A DNA stretch of 64,000 nt, from assembly GCA_030710605.1 (NCBI GenBank), contig CP092865.1, positions 31,714,190 to 31,778,189 on the forward strand, written 5' to 3'. A program made the position numbers and the translations under genes. How positions within the stretch are numbered: the first letter of the stretch is position 1; the number at the start of each line of letters is the position of its first letter. This stretch comes from Cordylochernes scorpioides (lineage: Eukaryota; Arthropoda; Arachnida; Pseudoscorpiones; Chernetidae). Shown one piece after another: positions 9,767-20,700 of the stretch. The notes under the pieces were generated by a model that was not told where the DNA came from, did not search any database, and saw only the letters and a program-made list of their open reading frames with translations.

Positions 9767-10336
9767 CTAACATATCACAGTTATATCATCCTCATAAGCA
9801 ATGATTTTACTGTTTGATTCCGAATAGGTATCCAATAAATCGTTTAGAATAATAATCCATATTGTAGGGGATATAGGCCTACCCTGTGGGCATCCCTTGC
9901 TTAATTTTTTATGGGTTTCATTTGATGAATACCTAAATCTCACTCTTCTATTATTAAAGAAAGACTGTAGTAGTTTTATTATTGAATCTTGAACGTTGTC
10001 CTCATCCAGTCTTTTTAGCACCATCGGCCACCATGCATTGTCGAACGCTCCACATATATCAACTGCGATTATAGCTGTATATTCTTTGTTTTTATGTTCT
10101 ATAGCTATTTTAACAATTTCATTTAATGCAGAGATGGTAGATCTTGATCTTGTAAATCCATGTTGACGATTGTTAAGTAGATTCGAGTCTCCATAAAATT
10201 TTATTAGTTTGTTGTTAATTATTTTTTCAAATGTTTTGGAAATGTTTGAGTTAAGACAAATGGGTCTGTAGCTTTTATAACTTTTCATGTCTGTTTTACC
10301 TGGTTTGGGAATAATTATTACCTCTGCTTTTTCCAT
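9767..10336 (-). pseudogene. R1-like LINE reverse transcriptase, YADD box mutated
   Basis: The frame shows NRQHGFTRSRSTISAL, then VDICGAFDNAWWPMVLKRL, KGCPQGRPISPTIWIIILND and finally AYEDDITVIC. AFDNAWWP followed by GCPQG(G/R)P(I/L)SP is characteristic of the R1/I superfamily of arthropod LINEs. The catalytic YADD is YEDD here (A to E), expected to impair polymerase activity, and a stop follows soon after. The family inserts by target-primed reverse transcription. Confidence 0.9.
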
Positions 10337-10405
10337 TCATTCGGATAATAATTCAAATCTAAGCATTTTAAAAATAGTTTCACCAATATTGGAACTATTA
10401 GTTGT

Positions 10406-10768
10406 TTAGTATGTTTTTATCATATTGTTAGAAATATTATCAATTTCAGGCATTTTCTTTGAGTTTTGCTCATCAATTATTCTATTTACTTCATTGGGCG
10501 TTATTATTATATTTTCTTTATTATGAAATCCTAGAGTATAGTTCCTTATGTTTTTGTGGAAGGTTGTGTCTTCATTATCTCTAACATCGGGGAAAAGGTT
10601 GTTCAAAAGTTCCGCTGTCTTCTGGAATCGTTCTTCATCTTTATTCACTTCTAAAATTTCCAAAATTCCCTTTCGGTTAGAACCGTTTTTATTATTTTTG
10701 TATACCCTGCATAAATTTCCATATGGGTTTATTGATTTGATCTCCTCTAAGAAAAACATCCAAGACAT
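10406..10768 (-). pseudogene. R1-like LINE ORF2, region N-terminal to RT
   Basis: This frame precedes the RT frame and ends in VNRIIDEQNSKKMPEIDNIS, the typical linker that leads to the fingers of LINE RT (usually ending KAPGxDxI). A frameshift or short indel near 10340-10405 separates the two. The endonuclease domain is absent, so the copy is 5'-truncated. Confidence 0.75.
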
Positions 10769-10814
10769 TCTTTTAGCCTTATTTATTTCCCTAACATATT
10801 ACATTTATATTATA

Positions 10815-10850
10815 CTAAACGAATGACCCGGTTTCGCCCGAGAATTCCCC
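10815..10850 (-). mobile_element. Degenerate Helitron-like 3' end
   Basis: ACTAAACGAATGACCCGG followed by a shortened hairpin and CGCCCGAG resembles the reverse complement of the family terminus, with CTAG changed to CTAA. The body cannot be delimited. Confidence 0.4.
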
Positions 10851-12517
10851 CGAATGCAATTTCCTTCATACTGAAAGTGCATCAATAATAAATAGAAGTT
10901 CCATAGAATAGCAATACAGAAGTAACACATAAACCACAGGCAAAAAGTGTGTGTGATGGAAAAAATTGTAATATATTAGTGTTTAAGTATTTGATTTAAT
11001 TATTATTATTTTTTTTTTTTGCAATCCATTTAGTTGTTTCAAAATCAATATAGTTTAAATAGATAGTAGCTTTTCCACCCAAACCCCGAGGTACCCGCCC
11101 CAGCGCATTAACCCTTGAAATTTACTGAGTTCAGTGAGTGACTGCGATGGATCTTAACTGCAATGCCCATTTTCTCAGTAAGGATAAGAAAAAATAGGTT
11201 TATAAAAAAATATTCCAAAATACTGGCATTTAAATATTTTTCTGTAAAAAATAAAAGAGCACATGGAAATTAAGCAAACATATGTGTTTGCTAATGACTG
11301 CGACTGCATTTTAAACGATAAAAAAAAAAAAAGATATACAAAATACGAAAGCAATTATTTACATACAGTAACGTTAATTTTATAAAGTTATTTTTTTTAA
11401 ATTGCATTGTGTGCACTTACCGTAACTTAGTAATATAAATTTCTCTATCAATACTCAATACTTTTGTAAAAAAAAAAGTAACACTCGTATAAAAAGGAAT
11501 TTCAAAAAAAAAAGTACGCAAGCAACTTGAAAAAAAAATGCAGAACACTCATTTGTCGCTTAATTGGCCTGGTTTTGTTACTTCGTCTCGTATTTTTTCC
11601 GCGTTAAAAAAAAAGTTCCTCAAATAAAAAAATAAATAGCCAAAAATACTAATCAAAATGTAGCCGAAAATTTTCCTCAGGTTCATAAAAAGCGACATGC
11701 AAAATTTGGTACCAATTGGTTTAGTAGTTTTTGAGTTTATCACGAAACAGACATTGACTTTTATATATAAGAGTGAAAAAATAGCACAAATGTAACATTG
11801 TACTAGGATAAGGTGCATAAATTAAGAAAAAGGCATCTCCTTATCGTGCAACTGAAAGTTGCTGATGGCTGGCGCCATCTATCGGAATAAATATCAACTA
11901 TTCTCGTTGGTTTTTAATTATTCCAGAATTGGCCAAAAATATATATAATATATTTTATTATATATACTATTATATATATACTATTATATTATATATACTA
12001 TTTAAAAAAAAAAAACAATTATATCTGATATCTTTACTGAATTATTTTGAGTTTTAAAAAAGTTATTCGATTTGAATTCACGAACATTTTTACGTCACGT
12101 CCTAATCGATGTATGCGTGTTACAATGATGAATACGTAAAATTTGCATTTTCTGCCACCGTTTGTGGGGGCGTTGTGGTCGCACAGATGAGCCGGATGAC
12201 GGCAAAGTACACCTTCTGCTTTTTATTGGTCAGCGAGACGCATGCGCAAACTCGCTGAGTTTAACTAAAAAAACTTTAATTCAACCTTAAGACAATTTTA
12301 GTTGCTAAAGTAAAAATGTGTTGGTTCAAAGTCGAGGTTATAAACAAGTTTGAGATTTGGTTTAACTAAATTAGAATTTCCCCGTCGTATGTGGGACAGG
12401 TCTATATGAACAACAGAATAGCTCGTTAGAGCATAAATCTACAGTCTAATGATATCATGCGAAGTTAAAAAATCCGAATATATCTATAAAAAAAAAACTT
12501 TAAAAAATTTATTATAT
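10851..12517. other. AT-rich region without a recognisable gene
   Basis: Long A and T runs dominate. A segment near 11700-11790 (GTTTATCACGAAACAGACAT then TTATATATAAGAG) resembles tails of degenerate transposons and may belong to the element ending at 10815. TATATACTAT repeats lie near 11940-12000. A segment at 11830-11900 (AAGGCATCTCCTTATCGTGC) is related to 55930-55960 and 63585-63610. Confidence 0.4.
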
Positions 12518-12687
12518 TGTAGCAATATATTTTATTAACAGAAATCATTTTTTAATGTTTATATTTTGCTACTCTGTAAATTTCCCTCATTGCTTATCTT
12601 TTGTTTATCATTCATAGTTTTTTCTTGCTTAAAATAAATTGCATTGTAACATCCTGAAGTTTGTCTTCCCTATTTTTTCACGTGGCA
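12518..12687 (+). repeat. TRIM 5' LTR
   Basis: It starts TGTAGCAATATATTT and ends CACGTGGCA. AAAATAAATTGCATTG near 12630-12646 would serve as polyadenylation signal, in the same place as in the other three LTR copies. Confidence 0.8.
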
Positions 12688-12690
12688 TTT

Positions 12691-12706
12691 TGGTGGAGAT
12701 GCTGGG
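12691..12706 (+). promoter_or_regulatory. Primer-binding site matching tRNA-Ala
   Basis: TGGTGGAGATGCTGGG is complementary, with one mismatch, to the CCCGGCATCTCCACCA 3' end that I recall for arthropod tRNA-Ala. It begins 3 nt after the LTR, the usual spacing. The tRNA identity comes from general knowledge, not a search. Confidence 0.65.
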
Positions 12707-13020
12707 TAAATTAGGGAAGACAGACTGAAGATCACCGAGAAGACCAAGAGGCAATGGGTGCTGTGATCTACATTTTCAAAGATTGGCTCCAGGATTCCAC
12801 CGCCGTGTATCAAAGCCAAGACTTCCTTCCAAGATGACGATATCTCTATAGACGATACGACAACAAAGCCGCTTTTCACGCCTCAAGTAAACGGACGCAT
12901 AGGTACTAGGAACAAAGCTCCAAGACTTCGATGGAAACCTTGGCAGAAGCACGTCAGATCCATGTCAGTAACTACAATAATTGCAAGATGTGTGTCACAG
13001 CTCCCATAGGGAAGGAGCTA

Positions 13021-13201
13021 TGTAACAATGCATTTATTATTTTATTAACAGAGTATCATTTTTTATGTTTATATTTTGCTACTCTCTGTAAACTTCCCTC
13101 ATTGCTTATCTTTTGTTTATCATTCATAGTTTGTTCTTGCCTAAAATAAATTGCAGTGTAACATCTTGAAGTTTATCTTTCCTAATTTTCCACACGTTGC
13201 A
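13021..13201 (+). repeat. TRIM 3' LTR
   Basis: It starts TGTAACAATGCATTTA and ends CACACGTTGCA. It is collinear with the 5' LTR, with scattered substitutions and small indels, so the insertion is not recent. Confidence 0.8.
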
Positions 13202-14583
13202 ATATTCTTCAAATCAAAAACTTTCTCGGCCGTATGGCTACGTGACGCACGAGCTTCGCGTTTTCGGCAATGTGGATGGAAATGATGGAAGCTTTGACTG
13301 CGACTCTTTTGGAGATCACCAACCTTAGTCCAGCATCTCTAGAAAATCTTCCAAGAAATAAAAATTCATTGCATATAAACATCGAGAGAGGCATAAATTA
13401 TAGAGGCTACCACATTAGTTAAATTATTGAATTTTAAGATATCTGGGTTTTGAGAGAGATACCTTTTCTATTTTTTGATTCTATCTGTGAGAATAGGTAC
13501 ATTAATTATAAAAAAAATTCACAGAGACAGAATATTTTAAAATAACATTTATTTATTATATATAATATACAGTAATGTATATGTTTTTTAAAGAAATTTA
13601 TTTTAATTTCTAAAAAAAAATATAGTACATCAAAAGTTCTATATACAAAATTTTTAAAATATTGGGTTTCATATTTCAAATAAAAGTTTTTTTTAATTGG
13701 TCAAAATAAAAAAAAAAGATTTATATGTGAATTTGTCAGTAAAGATAGTCCAATATATTTACATCCTAAGCGCTGCATAAAAGTACATCGTTTTCAAAGA
13801 ACAGAAGCATTCATAAAAAAAAAAAAGTTAAGAAAAAAAAATTTAAAGATATATTTTCATCTAAAATATATCCGAAAATGAAAGAAATTACCTCAATCTT
13901 ATTCAAATTAATTTTTCATAAAAAATAATAGTCAATAAATAATTTTAAGTTTGAGGTAATTTCTTTGAGAAAAGAAACAACGTGGATAGTTTTGGCATCT
14001 TATCCAAAAGATAAGTATAATTAAAGATGTGTTTATCAAATATTGAAATAAGAACACTTTGATCTTAACCAAAAGTCTTAGAGAGAAACTGTAGAAAATG
14101 AAAATAATCAGAGAAATGAAGAATAAAATAAAAGAATAAAAAGGTTGGCGAAATTATTAGGTCTTTAAAAAAAAATGTTTTTATTTTGACTTTAAAATGG
14201 ATCAAAAATAGTCCTAAGAAGCAATTAGAAGGTCAACAAATTAGTCCCGAAACAAAGAGTTAAAGGTGAGATAAAGAATTTCCAAAATATTTTCCAGATA
14301 AAACGTTTTTTTTTTTCTTTTGACTTCAGAATGGAACAAATAAAAGTTTTTAAACAAGAGAAAGGATAGATAAGTTGTTTAATTGAAACATAAAGGTTTT
14401 TCTTTTGAGAGTTTAAAATTGATCTGTTTAATAGAAGGATTAAGATAATTAAACAAGAATGAAGGTAAAGGTATCAAATAGTAGAATTTAGAAGTTGTTT
14501 TAAAGAAGAGCGAAGATTCGCAATGACTTTAGAAACGATCTAAAGAGAATGAGATGAGTGCTAAAGACCGATCAGAGAGGATC
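13202..14583. other. 3' flank / probable 3' UTR of the chitinase
   Basis: This lies downstream of the chitinase stop on the minus strand. It is AT-rich with many A-runs and no ORF of interest. TTTATT hexamers on the plus strand (for example near 13548) are candidate polyadenylation signals. The true 3' end cannot be fixed. Confidence 0.4.
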
Positions 14584-14795
14584 CTAAGTGGCGACGGAGG
14601 ACTGGGCCTTGTAGCAGTCTGGGACGTTCTCGGGCCAGTCACAGACACTCTCTTGTAGGTTGAACACCAGCTGGTTGGGGCAGGGCATGTGGTGACGTCT
14701 CTTTCCCTCACACATGTAGTACTTGGTGCAGTCCTTCTTGTCTATGTGATATGTGATATGACCATCAGCCTCGTCGCAGATTACTTCATTCTTAT
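14584..14795 (-). CDS. Chitinase exon 16: CBM14 chitin-binding domain and stop
   Basis: The exon begins after a TGCGCAG acceptor with the last two bases of a split Asp codon and ends at TAG (14584-14586). It encodes one peritrophin-A domain with six cysteines in the order VIC, KDC, YMC, MPC, SVC, PDC, with aromatic residues YY and the DWP motif used for chitin contact. A short tail YKAQSSVAT follows the last Cys. Confidence 0.95.
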
Positions 14796-17700
14796 CTGCG
14801 CACATAGAGTGGTTACCGTGTTAGCACATTTTATCTTACATGTATAGTAGAAACTGTTATAGGAATGGATGAGCGAGCTCTAGCCATTGCAGCCAGATTG
14901 TCACCTGCGCCACAGAAAGTGGCCGAAATCTGCCTAAAACAACCACAGAATGAAATACCCTTCTTTGCATCTTAATATTTAATTTATTTTAAATCAAATA
15001 TCATTTGTTAAACGTAAAGTAGAGGCTGCCTGGCCGGCATTCATAGTTCTTAAAATTAAAGATACTTCGGCCAGTAAATATTTTTATTATAGCGACGTTT
15101 CGACAGACATCTTTTTGTTAGTTAAATATTTTTTTGAAACCTATTGAATGTTATTAAAACTGAATAATCCCATGATTAAATGCTTCCTTGGTTTATGTGA
15201 GCTTAAACTAATCATTCATTTTTTTTCTCAATCCACTTACTGAATGCAGTTAAGATCGACTGTGGTTTCACTCAAATAATGAGGCAGATATATATTTTCA
15301 CTACTAATATACTTACCCGCTTTTGATTTGTGTGGCGCAAAATAATAAGAATATAGCAAGACTGACAGACCAAGCAATAACGATGCACAAAAAAAAAAAA
15401 AAGATTGAGGAGAGATAGGGTCTCCTGGGGAGCATCGAGAGGCGGTTAACTAGCATGTTTGGACATCTTCTCCAACACTTGAAGTGGATGAAGACATTGC
15501 TGGAGGGATGTATGGAGGGAAGTCCAGGAAGGTCGATAATGGAGTTCATGGACTATTCCCATCCTCGTCGCCAATGTTATATCCTCAATGGCATGTAGGA
15601 TCTAGGAGAAGCTAGCAGGTAACACAAGATGATACGTCTTTATTTGGGCTCGCTTATATATTCACGTATGATGATGATAAACAACTAAATAACAAGTCAA
15701 TGACAACAATACTCTATTGTCAATACACAATAAAATCATTACGATACCATCAAAAGCCTAGACATACACGTATAAAGGTATAATGCTGCTCTGAGAAGTT
15801 ACAATCACTGCCCGACACCATAGTCTCCAGGTGGGCGCTCTGAATTTGTCAGAGCTGGTGTTATGGAATTGTCTCAATCTGCTAGTTTGCAGAGACGGCT
15901 AGTAAGTTTTTGTCTAAAGTCTTATTTTGATGGGACAGGTAGCCTTTCTTCTTATAATTTAAATCTTGTGTGACCGACAACCAATCAGTCGAGGGTAATA
16001 GGATAAAAGTCTCACCAATGAGCTGGGAGGTAGCACTGTGGACATCGCTGGGCTGGGCCTCCAGGTTGGCCACCTGGTAGCCCTTCAGTTCCTCCCTCAC
16101 CGCCTTGAGCAGCGGGTAGGGCTCCCCGATACACGAGCCGCGGAAGTCATCCAAGTCCACGGCCCAGATCATGACGCCGCCGTAGCCCGACTGCTTCAGC
16201 CACTGGACCTACCACAGCACATTGCTGTGATGGACTGGATAGTGAGGGATATGTTATGTATACAATGTTGGACCTATTTTATTTTACTTTTAAAGATACC
16301 TTATATATAAATGCATTTCCTAATTTTTATGTTTGATACACCTATCTTTTAAATAAATTATTTTATTTCTGTCTACAAAATTGTATATGCTAAATGGATA
16401 ATAAGCAGTTGAATAAGCACATCAAGTTGGATTTTTTGTTAGTAGAAAAGGAATACCTCTTCTTATATAATCCCTCTGGGTTTGGCTAGTGGAGGAGAAG
16501 TGGTAGACAACAAGGATAGAAATTCGTATTAATTTCGTGTTATTTGTATTAAACACTTTTTCTGTTTTTAATGACCCCCAATTCTTTCACAAATACCGAC
16601 CCACACACACAACCCCACTACTAAGTGCAAGTAACTAACTGCCGCTCTGGAACCTTGTACAAAATTCGAAGTGGTTTCTACATATGTAGACATGTGGTGG
16701 ACTAACAGAAAAAGACAGTCGCTAAATACTTATCATAATCATCATGACCTTTACTATGTCAACTTGGAATAAGTGAAATCCGTCTTATACAAATAATATC
16801 TCTATATTAATTTTTGATAGCCAAGATATTAATGAAACTAAAGGCGAATAATTCTTTAGCAAGACGGTGTCTGCACGAACTGACAGTAATTCTAGTGGGG
16901 AGTACAAAACTAAAACGCTATTAGGAATAGATGACTTATATACATATGATGCATCTAGCACATCTAGTAATACAATTAATTCATAAATATATGTATACCC
17001 CATTCTCTTAGTTGCATATTTTAGTTGGCATTTAGCGCTCTATGAACCCGGGTTTTATTTCCTAATAGCTTTTCGTTTTCTGAAGTAGATGAATGGTTAC
17101 TCCCGAAAGTTCGTACAGGTTTGGTCTTATCGAAGAAACAAATCGCCATTAGTTCCATAGATCTCTTATTGGCCTGGGTCTAAGTAAACAAATTAAAGTG
17201 ATTATCTTATACGTCTAGTATAGCTTCTTCTTAATGTAAGACATCTATCTCAGCATTGCTAGGAAACAAGAAGAGAGGTTTTAGAGAGCGAGGCTATGAA
17301 GATGTCTTAAGAATCAATCAAAATACTTCACTTCCTCGAAAAATTCAGATGTCTATCTGATTTATTTATGGTAGAGACTCTCTTGGACTGGATTCAACTC
17401 AGATCTATGCTATTGAACAAGTGGTTCCACGTAATTGTACATTATTTGTGTTCTGAATAAAGGTTGTTATTATGCTGTTCAAGAAATAATGACTTACCAT
17501 TACAACAGCCTAGGTACAACTCTAAGGACCTATGATACTACAGCTTTAGTATTGGAGCGTGTCGTACCTTCAGCTTGATGCTCCTCTGGTCGTCAAAGCC
17601 AACCCACTGGTCGTCCACGAAGGCGTAGGGCACCATCTGTTCGTTGTCCCACACCAGGGTGGCTCCGTTCTTCAGCAGCTCGCAGATCTGTGGGACACGT

Positions 17701-20700
17701 CGTGTTAATATGCCGTTCGAACTTCGCTCAATTCTCACAGATAGCGTGGTGGCAGCAATTATTTTATTATATCTACCCGGAATATTGTTTGCCATTTGAC
17801 ACAAACAGCGAAAAATTCACAAAAAAAATCTTGATACCATTGCGCAGGTAAAGTCTAATAGGTACAAGGCGATTTTTCCTTCGTGATAGGGAATTTAAAA
17901 ATGTTTCCTTATTTGTCAACTAAAGATTTATAACTAATAGTGTGCCACTGACATTTAGAGCGGCACGAACAAATAAGATTGTGATCATTAGATTTTTTGT
18001 CTTTCATTGGAAGATCACTCTCCTAAAGTTCAATGGTATATCTATTCATTTTTGAATAGAGGAATACATTTGAATAATATAAAGTTATTAATGAGTTTAA
18101 ATAGTGGAATATAAAACAAACTATAAGTTCCTTAGCACACAAGGAGAAGATCGAGGGTTCCAAAGGCCGAAATTCAAAACTTCCATGAAATCTTCGCCCG
18201 ATATTTCAAAGACAAATAACCATCTCAAGAACCCGCCAAGAAATGGTCGAGTCAGTGGGAAAACTGCCCTGAACATTTAATAGCGATTTTAGAAAAGTAC
18301 TTGAATGCGCCATCGTTATGAATCGTAAATAGAAGGGATAAATTGGTTAGCATCGACACCGTATATACATATAAAACGATTTATGGTATATTACAGTGAT
18401 TAGGTCGGGTCTCGAACTTGAACCATACCCGTGTCAAGTGGATATGATGAACATTGAAAACGAAAATATTGAATTTGATATATTATATAAAGTTATACGT
18501 CATAAAACAGTTATATGTTGTCACCTCGTAGAAGGCCAGGAATCCAGACTCCCGGGTGTACTTCCCCGGCTTGCCACCGTCCCGGGCAGGGGCCCCGATG
18601 TCGGTAAGAGAGGAGTTGGCCAAGGTGAAGGTCCGGCCGTAGGTGGCCATACCTATGACCAGCTTCTCTTTGGCCGCTCCCTTCCTCACCAGCTCGGCAG
18701 CGCTGTAGTCCTGAAAACATCACTGGGCGGTTAGTAATTCCTTCAACTTCCACACGTTGTTTCGTATGGTCATTTCTGTAATCCCTAGACAGAGATCGCT
18801 TGTTTTTTTATGACCATTGTTGTTATCCCATAGCGACGACCCCTTGTTTCTTATGACCATTGCTGTAATCCCTAAGTATCGATTGCTTGTTTCTTATGAG
18901 AGCGACGTTGATATCCTTTGGCGATGACCGCTTGTTTCTTATGGCCATTGCTATCATCCCTTAGCGACGACCGCTTGTTTCTCATGTCCATTGTTGTTAT
19001 CCCCTAGCAAAGACCGCTTGTTTCTCATATCCATTGTTGTTATCCCCTAGCGACGACCGCTTGTTTCTCATGTCCATTGTTGTTATCCCCTAGCGACGAC
19101 CGCTTGTTTCTCATGTCCATTGTTGTTATCCCCTAGCGACGACCGCTTGTTTCTCATGTCCATTGTTGTTATTCCCTAGCGACGACCGCTTGTTTCTTAT
19201 GGCCATTTCTATCATCCCCTAGCGACGACCGCTTGTTTCTCATGTCCATTGTTGTTATCCCCTAGCGACGACCGCTTGTTTCTCATATCCATTGTTGTTA
19301 TCCCCTAGCGACGACCGCTTGTTTCTCATATCCATTGTTGTTATCCCCTAGCGACGACCGCTTGTTTCTCATGTCCATTTTTGTTATCCCTTAGCAAAGA
19401 CCGCTTGTTTCTCGTGTCCATTTTTGTTATCCCCTAGCGACGACCGCTTGTTTCTCATATCCATTTTTGTTATCCCCTAGCAAAGACCGCTTGTTTCTCA
19501 TGTCCATTGTTGTTATCCCCTAGCAAAGACCGCTTGTTTCTCATATCCATTGTTGTTATCCCCTAGCGACGACCGCTTGTTTCTCATGTCCATTTTTGTT
19601 ATCCCTAGCAAAGACCGCTTGTTTCTCATGTTCATTGTTGTTATCCCCTAGCGACGACCGCTTGTTTCACATGTCCTTTGTTGTTATCCTCTAGCGACGA
19701 CCGCTTGTTCCTCATGTCCATTGTTGTTATCCTCTAGCGACGACCGCTTGTTTCTCATGTCCCGTGTTGTTATCCTCTAGCGACGACCGCTTGTTTCTCA
19801 TGTCCCGTGTTGTTATCCTCTAGCGACGACCGCTTGTTTCTCATGTCCTTTGTTGTTATCCCCTAGCGACGACCGCTTGTTTTTCATGTCCTTTGTTGTT
19901 ATCCCCTAGCGACGACCGCTTGTTTCTCATGTCCTTTGTTGTTATCCCCTAGCGACGACCGCTTGTTTCTCATGTCCTTTGTTGTTATCCCCTAGAAAAG
20001 ACCGCTTGTTTCTCATGTCCTTTGTTGTTATCCCCTAGCGACGACCGCTTGTTTCTCATGTCCTTTGTTGTTATCCCCTAGCGACGACCGCTTGTTTCTC
20101 ATGTCCTTTGTTGTTATCCTCTAGCGACGACCGCTTGTTCCTCATGTCCATTGTTGTTATCCCCTAGCGACGACCGCTTGTTCCTCATGTCCATTGTTGT
20201 TATCCCCTAGCGACGACCGCTTGTTCCTCATGTCCATTGTTGTTATCCCCTAGCGACGACCGCTTGTTTCTCATGTCCTTTGTTGTTATCTTCTAGCGAC
20301 GACCGCTTGTTCCTCATGTCCATTGTTGTTATCCCCTAGCGACGACCGCTTGTTTCTCATGTCCTTTGTTGTTATCTTCTAGCGACGACCGCTTGTTCCT
20401 CATGTCCATTGTTGTTATCCTCTAGCGACGACCGCTTGTTCCTCATGTCCATTGTTGTTATTCCCCTAGCTACGACCGCTTGTTTTACGTATTTGCTGTT
20501 ATTCTTCATGCTCGTCTCTTAATGCCATTGTTGTGATCAAAGTTATCTGAAATAATGCTGTCTTACAATCTCTCTCAAGAAATGTTTCACATATTAAGCA
20601 TTACTAACATCAGTATATCCAATAAATGCAGTGTCTGAGGAGGAAGTAGAATTTGTACGTACCACGGTGAGTTTCTTCTGGAAGGCGCTCTCAGCCTCGA

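Larger units (their letters stand above)
8280..10800 (-). mobile_element. R1-like LINE, 5'-truncated, with fold-back insertion
   Basis: On the minus strand an apurinic-endonuclease-less fragment runs from an RT N-terminal region near 10768 to a C-terminal zinc-knuckle segment near 8690 (ACTCGNVEHLLINCPSTSD) and a 3' untranslated tail near 8280-8570. The same 3' end recurs 5'-truncated at 44935-45255. A fold-back element interrupts it at 8776-9012. Confidence 0.85.
12518..13201 (+). mobile_element. TRIM-type miniature LTR retrotransposon, complete
   Basis: Two related LTRs (12518-12687 and 13021-13201, each TG...CA) flank a 333-bp interior without pol. A primer-binding site lies 3 nt inside the left LTR and a purine-rich AGGGAAGGAG abuts the right LTR. 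ATAT flanks both sides (12514-12517 and 13202-13205), a 4-bp target duplication. Such elements depend on the enzymes of a larger LTR element. Solo LTRs of the same family lie at 36610-36786 and 45782-45970. Confidence 0.85.

Noticed and set aside
11549-11818. 89-residue minus-strand open frame rich in Phe and Ile
   Set aside because: AT-rich composition with no motif, and its sequence looks like a transposon tail.
18775-20495. CRISPR-like regular array
   Set aside because: Units are contiguous with no unique spacers, and the locus is a eukaryotic intron.
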